Of a DNA stretch of 64,000 nucleotides, positions 44,046 to 55,290 are shown piece by piece (position 1 is the stretch's first letter; each line of letters starts with the position of its first letter). The DNA lies in the NCBI GenBank assembly GCA_024291935.2, contig CM044311.1, positions 15,041,001 through 15,105,000 on the forward strand, read 5' to 3'. The position numbers and the translations under genes are program-made. The notes under the pieces are model-generated. The model saw only the letters and a list, made by a program, of their open reading frames with translations. It was not told where the DNA came from and did no database searches. Source of the DNA: Okapia johnstoni. Taxonomy: Eukaryota; Chordata; Mammalia; Artiodactyla; Giraffidae.

Positions 44046-44256
44046 GAGACATTCTCAGATGGTAAAGAATCTGCCTGAAGTTTGGGAGATCTGGGTCAGA
44101 TCCCTGGGTCAGAAAGATCCCCTGGAGAAGGGAATGGCAACCCACTCCAGTATTCTTGCCTGGATAATTCCATGGATAGAGGATCCTGACAAGCAACAGT
44201 CCATGGGGTCGCAAAGGTCTGACATGACTGAGTGACTTTCACTTTCACTTTTTTCA
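44046..44256 (+). mobile_element. Bov-tA SINE
   Basis: Sense copy from gagacattctcagatggtaa to gagtgactttcactttcact. The head is diverged (gaagtttgggagatctggg) but the body is normal. Confidence 0.92.
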
Positions 44257-44379
44257 CCTGGGGCAGAGCTGAGCTGATGTATGCTGTTGTCTGAGTCAAT
44301 CCACAATTTACTATAGAAAAAAAAAAAAACCATAACGTGATCAGACATGCCAGAACATACAGGTATACACTCACACACA

Positions 44380-45050
44380 CCTAGTCTCAAACAGCATAAA
44401 TTACCTGAAAGTGTCTCAATTAAACAGAATTATCACCTCCTTTAAACTGCAATCATAGCCATTATGTATCATCGAACTGAAATCAGTTCCCTGGGAGATG
44501 TCCGGATTAAGCGGATTTCCCAATTAAACCTGTTGCAGTTAAGTGGAGCATACCATTCTGATTAGGTTCCTAATTTATATGGGAGGCTATATACTTTATA
44601 TAAAGGGAAAAGGGGAGTTGAAGGAAATTGTCAGCCGCTGAAATTTCTCCCTGTGCATTTTCCTTTTCGACAGCAAACCTTCCCCCTTCCCTGACAAACA
44701 GAGGCACTTCCTCGCCAAAGTAGTTGTAAACCTCCTAAATAAAATATGAAATGTGCCTTGTGGAGTCACAGCTGCCCTTTAAGAACTGTCAGAAGCATCA
44801 TAACGCTCCTCTGTGGGGCAGACCCTGTGATGGGTCAGCGGCTAAGAGAGGAACACAGAGGACTAGAGAGGCTGCAGCTTCCAGACTGGGACACACAAAG
44901 TCTTTGGTACTTTTTCAAAAAATATTTTCCAGCATGCTTTGTCACAAGTACAAGTTAATAAATGAACGCATGAATAAATGAATGGCACACCTGACTGTGG
45001 GGGCGGGATGAAAAGTTAAAGCCTATCACTTAAAACAGATAGTGACTGGG
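44380..45050. other. Repeat-free block, candidate conserved noncoding DNA
   Basis: No recognised repeat. The part 44400-44620 has an unusual mix of ATTA words and short GC islands (gtccggattaagcggatttc). It could be a regulatory element or an old unnamed DNA transposon. Two overlapping frames at 44746-44981 have no recognisable product. Confidence 0.25.
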
Positions 45051-45235
45051 AAGCTGCTGTATAGAAGGTGGAGCTCAGTTTGGTGCTCTGTGATGACACA
45101 GAGGGGTGAATGGGGGGGTGGGAGGGAGGCCCAAGAGAGAAGGGATATATGTATATGTATAGCTGCTTCAGGTAGTATAGCAGAAACTAACATAACATTG
45201 TAAAGCAATTATACTCCAATTTAAAGAATAAAGCA
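45051..45235 (+). mobile_element. L1 3' end, 5'-truncated
   Basis: Sense L1 3'UTR: gctgctgtatagaaggtgg, ctgtgatgacacagaggg, GGGTGGGAGGGAGG, atatatgtatatgtatagct, acattgtaaagcaattatac. More diverged than the copy at 19836. Confidence 0.83.
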
Positions 45236-45477
45236 TGTCACTGTTGTATCTGCTGATATCATGAGCCACAAAATAAGGGAAAGTGTTAGCCTCAAAGCTA
45301 TACGGATAATCTGCAAGTATATTTGGCTTCACTGTTGGCCAAATCACTTGAACAAAATGTCAAAGGAAATGACAAACCTATAAAAGCCCCATTGGAAGAG
45401 TGTTGTGCAAGACTTTCTAAAGAGGCTTGAATACAACCTTACAAGGAAGCAAGGATTGGTATGAGCTCAAAAATGTC

Positions 45478-45525
45478 ACCTCATGTCTTCAAGTTTCAGT
45501 TTTCTCATCTATCAAATGGATTACT
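45478..45525 (-). mobile_element. MIR fragment
   Basis: Short reversed core tcatgtcttcaagtttcagt tttctcatctatcaaatgg. Confidence 0.5.
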
Positions 45526-45550
45526 GAGCTTAATTCCCTGGGAGATGTTT

Positions 45551-45768
45551 TGTTGTTTTAGTCACTAAGTCAGGTCTGCCTCTTCCCGCCCCCATGGGCT
45601 GTAGCCCACCAGGCTCTTCTGCCCGTGGGATTTCCCAAACAAAAATACTGAAGTGGGTTGGCACTTCCTACTCCAGGGGACCTTCCAAACCCAGGGATCA
45701 AACCTGTGTGTCCTGTGTCTCTTGCATTGCAGGCAGATTCTTTACTACTGAGCCACCAGAGAAGTATA
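45551..45768 (-). mobile_element. Bov-tA SINE, full length
   Basis: Minus-strand copy with a perfect duplication ggagatgttt at 45541-45550 and 45769-45778. The 3' end carries the gttgttttagtcactaagtc variant also seen in BovB ends. Confidence 0.96.
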
Positions 45769-45778
45769 GGAGATGTTT

Positions 45779-46316
45779 GGACCAAATAATTTCAGAGGTT
45801 CTGGCCAACTTCTATATTCTGTAATATTCAAGGATCCATTAGAAAGACTCGCAGAACTTAGCAGAATTGCTATACCCAAAATTGTGGTCTATTACAGCAG
45901 AAAGATACTGATTAAAATTAGCAATGGAAAAAGGTGTATAGGAAAGAATCCAGAAGGTACTAGGGACAAGCTTCCATTTGTCCTTTCCCAGCAGAATCAT
46001 GTAAACAACACTTAATTCCAGCAATGATGTTTGGCAATACGCATGCAATATTGTCAATCTGAGAAGCTCACTTAAGCCTTGATGTCCAGTATTTTTCTTA
46101 AGGGTCAGTCATGTCAGCATGGGTGACCATCTGCATGGCTGACCATAGCTCTCCAGAGTTCAAGTTGATACTGCAGCCCAAGGTCCGCAGCATAAATCAC
46201 TTCACCGGCATTAACTATCTGGCATAGCCCAAGGCCCTGGTGAGCAAAGATATTCTTAACAGGCAGGAAAGCTCAAAGGCTTAAAGATTACCTCCCAGGA
46301 GGTTAGCAAAGGTCAG
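45779..46316. other. Unassigned sequence
   Basis: The part 46090-46260 (catgggtgaccatctgcatg, ccaaggtccgcagcataaat) has the look of an old LTR, but I cannot name it. No coding evidence. Confidence 0.35.
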
Positions 46317-46326
46317 CCTTTCTTTC

Positions 46327-46549
46327 TGGATTTCCCAGGTGGCTCAGTGGTAAAGAATCCACCTGCCAAAGCAGGAAATGCAAGAGCCATGGGTTCAATC
46401 CCTGGGTAGGGAAGATTCCCCTGGAGAAGGAAATGGCAACCCACTTCAGCATTCTTGGCTGGGAAATCCTATGGACAGATAAGCTTGTTGGGCTACTACA
46501 GTCCATGGGGTCTCAAAGAGTGGACATGGCTGAGCACACATACATACAA
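46327..46549 (+). mobile_element. Bov-tA SINE, full length
   Basis: Sense copy from ggatttcccaggtggctcag to gctgagcacacatacatac. Perfect duplication cctttctttc at 46317-46326 and 46550-46559. Confidence 0.96.
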
Positions 46550-46559
46550 CCTTTCTTTC

Positions 46560-47697
46560 CAGTGTTCAGTGTTTGGAAAACTGGACCTGCGGAGTTAATC
46601 CCAATGTCTCTCCACGTTGTCTCAAAATAACTGAAGACTCTGGAAGCAACTGTCCCAAAGAGAAACAGCAGAAGCCACATGACATTGTCTAACCTAGGCT
46701 TGGAAGTCACACAGCATAACTCTGTTGCATTTACCAAGTCAGTCATGGAGACCTGCCGATGTCAAGGGGGTCAGACAGAGACTCCACCTCACGACAGGAG
46801 GAATATCAAAGCAATTTGAGACAGATATTTTAAAACTACTCAGTCACAAAGGCACAGGGAAACCTCTTCCTGTCTCTCCTGACTACTAAGAAGTAATTTT
46901 TTTTTTTCTTTTTGCCTCAGCCTCTGGAGAAAGCACTGTCAAGTCAAAAGAAATAAACAGGGAGAATTCTTTGAAGGCAAAACTGCTAAGTCTAGGCTCA
47001 ATCAAAGAAACTTCTGTTGGCTTGGGGAGACGCTTTATCTGAGTGACTTGGCATCACTGCCTGATGTGGATGAAGCACCCAGAGACCCCGGGGCTCCTTG
47101 GGAGGCCCTGAAGCAGCCCTGGTCCCTTTCACCAGATTTGCCTGAAGGAATTACATCTGTTCATAAAACCTGCCGACTAGACTAGATTTCCTTTTTTTCT
47201 CCTTTTCCTGTTTTTTTTTCCTCCTACTTCTAATTCTGTGTATAGAATTCAGTATGAATAGCTTTCTTAAATGCTATCAGTCTTCTTAAAGAAACAACAT
47301 CTACATAACAAACTTGATAGATGTCTTTGCAAGAAAATACTTGTCTTTGTGTGGATTATGAGGGAAGAGAGACTTGACACCTTTACTTCTCAGTCCATGA
47401 TGTTTATGACCCGGCTATATTCCCCATGAAAACAAAGACTTTTTTTACTTATTCCATTTTGCATTTAACATTTAGCTCACTACCTTAATTTCAGACTCTT
47501 AGAAACTGAATTTTCCTTTGGGGAATAACTCCAAATCTTTCGGAAGATAGAAAGATTATCGACCTCAGAGAGAAAGCCATAGAATTTCCAAACCAGTGAG
47601 CCTCTGGCCTGGCATTCATATCCCTCTCCTGACTGGCCATCACTCACACAACTGTGCCAAGGGAAAACAGTCTACAGAAATGTTTATTCAACAGGTA
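46560..47697. other. Unique sequence, no feature recognised
   Basis: About 1.1 kb without recognised repeats; short T-runs at 46900 and 47210. No exon or RNA gene visible. Confidence 0.45.
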
Positions 47698-47707
47698 AAG
47701 TTAGAGT

Positions 47708-48216
47708 TATGACCAACCTAGACAGCATATTAAAAAGCAGAGACATTACTTTGCCAACAAAGGTCCGTCTAGTCAAGGCTATGGTTTTTCCAGTGGTCAT
47801 GTATGGCTGTGAGAGTTGGACTATAAAGAAAGCTGAGCACCAAAGAATTGATGCTTTTGAACTGTGGTGTTGGAGAAGACTCTTGAGAGTCCCTTGGACT
47901 GCAAGGAGATCCAACCAGTCCATCCTAAAAGAGATCAGTCCTGGGTGTTCATTGGAAGGACTGATGTTGAAGCTGAAACTACCATCCTTTGGCCACCTGA
48001 TGCGAAGAGCTGACTCATTAGAAAAGACTCTGATGCTGGGAAAGATTGAGGGCAGGAGGAGAAGGGGACGACAGAGGATGAGATGGTTAGATGACATCAC
48101 TGACTCAATGGACATGGGTTTGCGTGGACTCTGGGAGTTGATGATGGACAGGGAGATCTGGTGTGCTGCGGTTCATGGGGTCGCAAAGAGTCGGACATGA
48201 CTGAGTGACTGAACTG
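47708..48216 (+). mobile_element. BovB LINE 3' fragment, well preserved
   Basis: Sense copy from atgaccaacctagacagcat to the gactgaactgaa tail. Flanks aaagttagagt (47697-47707) and aaagcaagagt (48217-48227) agree at 9 of 11 positions. It is among the least damaged BovB ends here. Confidence 0.95.
47709..48200 (+). pseudogene. BovB ORF C-terminal domain, open for 163 codons
   Basis: Uninterrupted from [20 protein letters not shown] through [20 protein letters not shown], the tryptophan-rich [20 protein letters not shown] and [20 protein letters not shown] to HGVAKSRT. This is the domain downstream of the BovB polymerase; its role is not well defined. The start is an internal methionine at a 5' truncation point. 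Openness over this length suggests a young insertion, not function. Confidence 0.85.
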
Positions 48217-48227
48217 AAAGCAAGAGT

Positions 48228-49609
48228 ACAGTGAAGAAGATTCCTAATGATTCCCTTGCAGATATCTGTTTTACAGGGCAATTCTCAATTCAGTCACCTA
48301 ACAAGGGAAAGCATTTCAGGCAATCTTGGCCTGAAATATTGCTACAGTTAAGGTCTCGTTTTCGAGAAAGTCATCATTGGCAACGGGCAATCATGGTTTA
48401 GAAACTCAACTCTTCCTAGGTAGTTCCATCACATTCCTTTGGATCTTGGTAAAGTTTTGCTTCAAAGTGAACAGGTGAGAGCATGTAAAGGAAGAAGATG
48501 AAGTCAGGGGAGCTTTCTGTATTGGATTATTTTTCTAGGCTTCCAAAGAAAGTAGACTTCTTTGTAACATGGAGAACATTGTAGATGGTTAAAACACAAA
48601 ATGATTTTGAAGTTTAATTTAAATTTTGCCCTCTTGGCTATTTGTGTTTGTATTTCATTTCACTTAAACAATAAAGTAGCTTGGACAGTTTCAAGTGCAT
48701 GGTTAAGCCTTTTAATTTCCTGGCCCTCACGCACTGCTGCTCACATGGCAAGGTGACTGCCCTTTGCACTGCAGTGGAATTTTTAAATTGTTCATTGATA
48801 TCTTTGGTCTAGCATCAGGAAAATATTTTGTATACATATCCTATTGCTACATCCATCCAAACCAAATCTTTATGATAAATGGGTCCCTCGATATGGTAGC
48901 AGTTGCTCTTATATTTTTGTCAACCATCCCATGACAACCCACAGACAACAATGCTTCAAAGACATGACCCACATCTTAAATAGAATGAAAGGAGCCTTGA
49001 AGGAATTCTAAATCCTTTTGTACTTCTGAATAAATTCTTTCTTTGCTGATGCTAGGACTCGGCCACTGCAGAAATATATTTTCCAAATAATAAGGAAGCC
49101 ATTGTAAGTGTTTGAAGTCTTTTTCTTTTCCACAGACTGGAGCTCTTTTATCATCATGAGTGGTTTCTTTGGAAGTAGATCTTTGTTATCAGAATGCAAT
49201 GGCACCAAAAACTGACCAGTGCATGAATCTGGCTGAGTGTGTTTCATCTTTTCTTTACCATCTGGTTGTGTGCCCTTTCATATTCTGGTTTGTCTCTAGA
49301 CCAGCTGTTTTATTTTGTTTTATTTTCAGATTAGCAGAGTATAGAGCCAGTATGATGGAAGATTCAGGGCTAAGAAAGGAAAACTTTGTTTCCAAAAAGC
49401 AGTATCTTCAAATGCAGACATAACTATTCTTGCTTTTTATTATTAATTGGGTCAAAAGTGTGTGACATATGAAAACATAACAGAGGACACACTATCTCTG
49501 TTTTGTTTCATTGGCTCTCAACCTCAAAGTGTAATTTTGGAGGAGAATTTATATGTAACATTCATGGAACTCAATATCACTGTGATAAGTGCATTCAAGA
49601 GGGAAAGAT
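48228..49609. other. Repeat-poor sequence
   Basis: About 1.4 kb with no recognised repeat or exon signature. Short frames at 49008-49247 (minus) and 49160-49423 (plus) overlap and have no known product. Confidence 0.45.
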
Positions 49610-49617
49610 TAATGAAT

Positions 49618-49690
49618 CCTTGCTCTCACCTTTCAAGGAGCTTACATTCTAGTGGGAAAGACTGAAGAGACAAAAAGTACAGAAAAATAT
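49618..49690 (-). mobile_element. L2 LINE 3' end fragment
   Basis: Plus strand reads tgctctcacctttcaaggag cttacattctagtgggaaag, the reversed L2 end. Confidence 0.6.
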
Positions 49691-49960
49691 AGGTCCATGG
49701 GACTAGGAGGAGAAGAAGTGGAGAGAGGCCTGGGAGTTGGGTGGATGTCAGAGCTGAATCATGATCTGGAGGCAGAAGCATAAAGTAAATGGAAGAAGGG
49801 CTGCTTTAAAAACAGTTTATGTTCGAGTCGTTGATGGACTTGAGGATAGGAGATTAGACAAGATCAAGGCCCAGGTATGGGCCTCCACTTAGGATAATGT
49901 CATTCCAGCCTACTTACCTTTATGATCAGTCCAAGAATAAGTCACAGAATATGAGGTTGC

Positions 49961-50609
49961 CAGGTCTTGGATCAGCAAACTATAGCCCACCACCTGCTTC
50001 TGTATGGCTCATGTGTTAAAATTTGTTTGTAAGTGGCAGAAGATATTTAAAGAATATTTCATAACACAACTATAAAGCAAAGTTCATAAGCAAAGAACAC
50101 AGCCACACATCAATGTCTTTACATATTGTTTGCAGCTGCTTACATGAAATGACAGCAGAGCTGAGTAGTTGTAGCGGAGACTGCGAGGACTGTAAAGCCT
50201 GAAATATTTACCACCTTACCCTTTTTTTAAATGTATTTATTTTTAAATGGAGGATTATCGCTTTACAATATTGTGTTGGTTTCTGCCATACATCATCATG
50301 CATCAGCCATAGGTATACGTATGTCCCCTGCCTCTTGAACCTTCTTTCCACCTCCCACGCCATCCCATCCACTCTAGGTTGTCACAGAGCATCAAGTTTG
50401 AGCTCCCTGCATCATACAGCAAATTCTCACTGGCTGTCTATTTTACACATGGTAATGGATATGTTTCAATGCTGCTCTCTCAATTCGCCCCACCTGTTCC
50501 TTCCCTCACTGTGTCCACAAGTCTGGTCTCTATGTCTGCATCTCCACTGCTGCCCTGCAAAGAGGTTCATCGATACAACCTTACCCTTGGAGGAAGTTTG
50601 CCTAACCCA
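49961..50609. mobile_element. hAT-type (MER3/MER1-like) DNA transposon relic split by L1
   Basis: Left part caggtcttggatcagcaaac tatagccc through ggcagaagatatttaaag, gaacacagccacacatcaat and gctgagtagttgtagcggag to taaagcctgaaatatttacc. After the L1 insertion it resumes with cttggaggaagtttgcctaa ccca, the expected far end. Old non-autonomous element; no transposase sequence. Confidence 0.8.
50224..50577 (-). mobile_element. L1 3' end inserted in the hAT relic
   Basis: Reversed L1 3'UTR (tacaatattgtgttggtttc, cataggtatacgtatgtccc, tctaggttgtcacagagcat) with the T-rich reversed tail on the left. A perfect 11-bp duplication accttaccctt flanks it at 50213-50223 and 50578-50588. Confidence 0.95.
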
Positions 50610-51067
50610 GCCCTAACTGGTAGGGTCCTTAGATGACCATGCAAAGAGTTGCTGACAGAAAATAAAGATGATCCTTACTATATATGTTGAGATCCAACAG
50701 CTAATAAATCAAAGTGTTTTTCCCACACATCCACTACTTTTTACTTTGTGTACAATAAGGCAAAATTGGCCAAAATTTCTCTAGTCACTGAAATCATAAA
50801 TGCTATCATTTAGATAGCAGAAGGTGATTATTTTCCATCTTTCCAGCAAAAGAGCTAAAGAAAATGGATTTAAGGCAGTAAAGATTTCAGATATATCCAA
50901 AGAAGCATTTCCTAACAACAGGAAGAAGGTTAAACATGGGTATGAGAGAAAGTTGGGCATCCATTTTCTCTCTGTTACTAGAACTCCCTGCCTTTCCAGC
51001 TCAGGGAATAAAATAAGATCATGCCACCTGGAAGAGTCAGACAAATATGGCTCTCAATACTGTCTCT

Positions 51068-51265
51068 TGGAACTTCCCTGGTGGTCCAGTGGCTAAGACT
51101 CCATGCTCCCACTGCAGGGGGGTTGGGTTCAATCTGTGGTCAGGGAACTAGATCCCACAAGACACAATGAAAACATTCCACATGCTTCAGCTAAAGACCC
51201 CCTATGTTGCAACTAAGACCCAGCACAGACAAATAAAATATTTTAAAAAACAATAAAATAAAGAC
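51068..51265 (+). mobile_element. CHR-type SINE, long form
   Basis: Sense copy from ggaacttccctggtggtcca through ctaagacccagcacagacaa and an A-rich tail. Perfect duplication actgtctct at 51059-51067 and 51266-51274. Confidence 0.94.
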
Positions 51266-51530
51266 ACTGTCTCTGTCTTCCAAGTAGGATTCTGTATGTA
51301 GGACAAGGATGTAGAGAACTCCCACTGTTTTGTCCCAATGCTGACTACAGTATGAAGAGATTATATAAAGAGATCCCTTAAAGAGACTGAAATTGATGCT
51401 TATTCCTGCTGCCTCCTTGCCAAACCCTTGGGCCTAAGGACACCTCCACTGTCTCCAGCAACAGGGCACAGAAGCCAACCAGCCTCAGTCTGATGTGAAC
51501 ATTGTCACTTACCATCCAGCTTAAGGAAGG

Positions 51531-52235
51531 CTGATTGATGTCTGTCCCTCAAAGAGATCCACATCCTAATCATCAGGAAACTGTGAATGTGACATTGGAC
51601 TTTGCAGAAACTTCCCTGGTGGTCCAGTGGTTAAGACTTCACCTTCTAATGCAGGGGGTGGAGGTTCGATCCCTGGTTGGGGAATTGAGATTCTGCATGC
51701 CTTGTGGCCAAAAATACCAGAAATAAGATTGTAACAGATTCAATAAAGACTTTTAAAATGGTCCATGTCCAAAAAAAAACAAAAAAAAAAAAACAAAAAA
51801 GAACTTTGCAGATGTGATTAAAGGGACAGACCCTGAGATCCTGGAAGTTATCCTGGATTATCTGGGTGAGACCTAAATATAATTGCAATTGTCCTCAAAA
51901 GACAGAGGCTGAGAAGGGTTTGACCACAACAGAAAAAGAATGTCATGTGTCAACTGAGGCAAGATGCTATGCCCTTGGCTTTGAAGCTAAAAGAAGGGGC
52001 ACAGAACCAAAGAATACAAAGAAAACCTCCCTAGAAGCTAGAAAAGCAAAGCAAAGTTTTCTCTCTGAGAGGCTCCTGAGGTATCTCAATCCTGTCAGCA
52101 CCTTGACTTTAGCCCAGCAAAACTGATATTGGACTTCTGACCTCCAGAACTGAAAGAGAATAAATGTGTTTTGCCTCAGGCCAACAAGTCGGTGGTAATT
52201 GGTTTCAGCAGCCATTAGAAACTAGCGTGTATCTT
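51531..52235 (+). mobile_element. MaLR-type (MLT1-like) LTR split by a CHR SINE
   Basis: Left part gatgtctgtccctcaaagag with gtgaatgtgacattggactt; right part gcagatgtgattaaagggac, ttatcctggattatctgggt, ggcttttgaagc-like region, accttgactttagcccagca, gacttctgacctccagaact and gtaattggtttcagcagcca. The order fits an old MaLR LTR. No internal retroviral sequence is visible. Confidence 0.82.
51608..51802 (+). mobile_element. CHR-type SINE inside the MaLR LTR
   Basis: Sense copy from aaacttccctggtggtccag to a long A/C-broken tail. Perfect duplication actttgcag at 51599-51607 and 51803-51811, which is also LTR sequence. Confidence 0.95.
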
Positions 52236-53068
52236 CCCCACATTTCAGCTTTTTTACGTGTGAAAACATGGATAACAAAGGACCTGCCACAATGGGTTTA
52301 AGAGAGGTAAAATTAATTCTTATACATAGAAGCAGCAGGAAGAGAGGGTGGAATAAGGTGCTCCCCTGAGACACAAAATTAACAGGAATGCCAAAAATTC
52401 AGTAATAGAGATAAATAATATCTGAGTGCATTACATTTTTAAAAATCACCATTAATGAAAAACTCCTTAACGCGCAAAATATCAAAATTTTAAATAAATA
52501 CAGGATCCGTATGGCTGAGTTTTCCTTTTGCCTCAGGCTCCACCATGGCTCAGCATGGCACTTCTAGTGATGCTGTCATTATTTAAAATACTGGTATTTT
52601 GTTCATCATGGATTTTTCAGTATTAATTTTAGTATTCATTCACCCTGGCCCACGCTAAGTACAGAGTACTTAGAATTGTGCCCAGCGTCTACCAAGTACT
52701 TCAACAGATTTTAGCTATTATTACTGCTTACTTCTTCCAAGCACTCCATCAGGTTATTCAAGAAATCTAGCTTACAGTCACCTGACAGAAGTCAAAATAG
52801 ACTTCTCTAATCAAACGAGCTGACTCCAGTCTACCCTATTTGTATAATGGGGAGTTTAATTCTCTGTCTAGCACCACTGAGCACCAAATCCCTTTTATGC
52901 CCTTTCTCTGCACCTTGACATCAGTCCTAGGCACTAGATCCTTAAAGAAATCAGAAGGTTCTAACTGGAGGCCATAAAGAAAGAGGAAGACAACTTGAAT
53001 CCCCATCTCCTTCACTATCCTATGATATTTTTCAATGTGGCGAAACTACAGGTAACATTTATTGAGTG
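52236..53068. other. Mostly unique; possible MIR at 52640-52730
   Basis: The words tacagagtacttagaattgt gcccagcg and ttttagctattattactgct resemble a MIR or L2 end, but the match is weak. At 53045-53068 acatttattgagtgcttag may be a MIR start continued at 53868. Confidence 0.4.
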
Positions 53069-53282
53069 CTTAGGGCTCCCCAGGTGGCACTAGTGGTAAA
53101 GAATCTGCCTGCCAATGCAGGAGGTCCAAGAGACACGGGCTCAGCCTCTGGGTCGGAAAGATCCCCTCGAGAAGTAAATGGCAACCCACTCCAGTATTCT
53201 TGCCTGAAAAGTCCCAGGGACAGAGAAGCCGCGTGGGCTACAGTCCATGGGATCACAAAGAGTCGGACATGCACATGCAATT
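53069..53282 (+). mobile_element. Bov-tA SINE
   Basis: Sense copy from ggctccccaggtggcactag to agtcggacatgcacatgcaa. The end lacks the usual gactgagcgac words. Confidence 0.93.
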
Positions 53283-53465
53283 ATAAAAAACACATACCGG
53301 CTTACATTTACATTATTCAGGTCAAAATGTTACTTTTAACAACTTTTAAAAATTTGCTTACTCTTTTATTATTGCAGTATAAATGCTTTACATTTATTAT
53401 TGGCATATAACTGTTGTGCGCTGTTGTGTTAGCTTCATTGTTCAATCAGCCTTACGTATACATCC

Positions 53466-53606
53466 CACTGTGAACTGCAAATGCAACAGATCTAGGCTGT
53501 GCACTCTTTGTGAGAATCATCTTAAAACCATCCCCTTGCCCCAGTTTGTGGAAAAGCTGTCTTCAACAAAACTGGCCCCTGGTGCCAAAAAGGTTGGGGA
53601 CCACTG
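53466..53606. mobile_element. hAT-type DNA transposon fragment, same family as 3545-3891
   Basis: Only the right part remains: gtgaactgcaaatgcaacag atctaggctgtgc, ttgtggaaaagctgtcttca and ctggtgccaaaaaggttggg gaccactg, ending at 53606. The left half is missing. Confidence 0.72.
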
Positions 53607-53651
53607 CTTTGTATGAATCCAAAATTCTAAGAGATTGATACTTTTATTATT

Positions 53652-53867
53652 GGGCTTCCGTGATGGCTCAGTGGCAAAGAATCCACCTGCCAATACAGGA
53701 GACAAAGGTTTGATCCTTGGGTCAGGAAGATCCCCTGGAGAAGGAAATGGCAACCCACTCCAGTATTCTTGCCTGGGAAATTCCATAGACAGAGGAGACT
53801 GGCAGGCTACAGTCTACGGGGTCGCAAAGAGTCAGACACGACTTAGAAACTAAACAAAAACAACCGT
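53652..53867 (+). mobile_element. Bov-tA SINE, full length
   Basis: Sense copy from gggcttccgtgatggctcag to gacttagaaactaaacaaaa. Complete, with few changes from the family pattern. Confidence 0.95.
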
Positions 53868-53955
53868 TACTATCCCCATTACATAGATAATAAAAGTAAG
53901 ACTTAAAAAAGTTAAATAATTCACAGCCAGAGAATGAAACACTAAAACTCATTTT
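53868..53955 (+). mobile_element. MIR fragment
   Basis: ctatccccattacatagata ataaaagtaagac, then aaaagttaaataattcacag ccagagaat match the MIR second half. Confidence 0.6.
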
Positions 53956-54670
53956 TTTTCTCGGTGTCTACACCCTCTTCCCATGTGTCCATTCTTTCCA
54001 ACACTTTTTTTTTGGGGGGGGGTGGCTTTTCTCATTCATTCCCTTTGCCCAGGAGAAAAGTGGCTCTTTAGTTTGGCTCTTTTGTCAGCTGCTGCCCTGT
54101 TAAGAAGTTCAGTTTTTCATCAAACTCTTAATTTATATTAAGGCCCAAAGACCTTGCTTTCAACTCAGTAATACTTTGTCATTAATTCAAGCCACCACTT
54201 CCCTTTATCAGACTCAGTAACTAGAATAATCTATGGAACTTGGGCTCCACCAGAAGCGTTGCTCTTAGCATGTCCCCAGCTTTCATCTGTTGAAAGGGTG
54301 ATCAATGTTTCCTCCACTTACTTCCCCAGTTTCTCCCATAGTCAGCAGTAGTATCTCTAGCCCTAACATCAACACAGACACTTTGGTTCCCACTCCATGA
54401 AAAATGGCAAGAAATTCTCAACATCTGCAGTGGTAGTTCTACATTCTGTAAATCCTTGGGTTCAGGAGCAAAACCATTGTTCACCTTGAGAATGCAAGGT
54501 GCTTCCAACATGGTGCCTCTGAGACTCTCCACCACAACCCGCTCCAATTTCACCTGGTCTTTGCCATTCCTGCCCCCTTGGGACAACCGGCCTTGGCCAT
54601 GGTTCAGAGACCTCTTTCCAAGGCTGGAGTAGCATTTCTTAGAACTTCAACTGTATACGAGCGACTTCAG
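53956..54670. other. Unique sequence
   Basis: Contains a T/G-rich run at 54005-54022. A 94-codon minus frame at 54302-54586 has no known motif; without homologues it cannot be supported as a gene or retropseudogene. Confidence 0.4.
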
Positions 54671-54674
54671 TGTT

Positions 54675-55290
54675 GCATATAGTCTCAGGGTTCTCCAGAG
54701 AAACAGAACCAACAGATACATAGATATACAAGGTACGGGGCTTCCCAGGGGGCGCTAGAGGTAAAGAATCCACCTACCAGTGCAGGAGAACTGCGTTGGG
54801 AAGATCCCCTAGAGTAGGAAGTGGCAACTCACTCCTGTTATTGCCTAGGAAATTCCACGGACAGAGGAGTCTGGCGGGTTCCAGTCTATGGGGCTACAAT
54901 GAGTTGGACACAACTGAGTGACTAAGCACAAGGTTTACATAGATATACAAGAGGAGAGTAATTACAGGAATTGGCTCATGTAATGATGGAGGCTGAAATA
55001 TGGCATTGCATGTTGTCTGTAACCTGGGGAACCAGAAAAGCCAGTGGTATAATTCAGTCTGAGTCCAAAGGCCTGAAAACCAGGGAGATTGCTGGTATAA
55101 GTTCTGCTATCTAAAGAGCAATCAAAAAATGAACTCTAGTAATAGCATTAAATAAAATCAAGTAATTACCAATTCAAATGCTAATCTCATCCAGAAACAC
55201 CTTCATACTCACACTCGGAAACAATGCTTTACTGGCTCTCTGGACATCCCTTAGCCCAGTAAAGTCACATAAAATTAACCACCACAGATA
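54675..55290. repeat. Old eutherian interspersed repeat, family not assigned
   Basis: The pattern ggttctccagagaaacagaa, ggaattggctcatgtaatga tggaggctg, agtctgagtccaaaggcctg, aaatgctaatctcatccaga aacacc and cataaaattaaccaccacag recurs in mammalian genomes as I remember them. I cannot name the family with confidence. A Bov-tA interrupts it. Confidence 0.6.
54733..54936 (+). mobile_element. Bov-tA SINE, slightly shortened
   Basis: Sense copy from ggggcttcccagggggcgct to gagtgactaagcacaag. It lacks the ggttcgatccctggg stretch between head and body. A perfect 15-bp duplication acatagatatacaag lies at 54718-54732 and 54937-54951. Confidence 0.95.

Noticed and set aside
54302..54586. Possible processed pseudogene on the minus strand
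   Set aside because: No recognisable protein, poly-A tail or target duplication.
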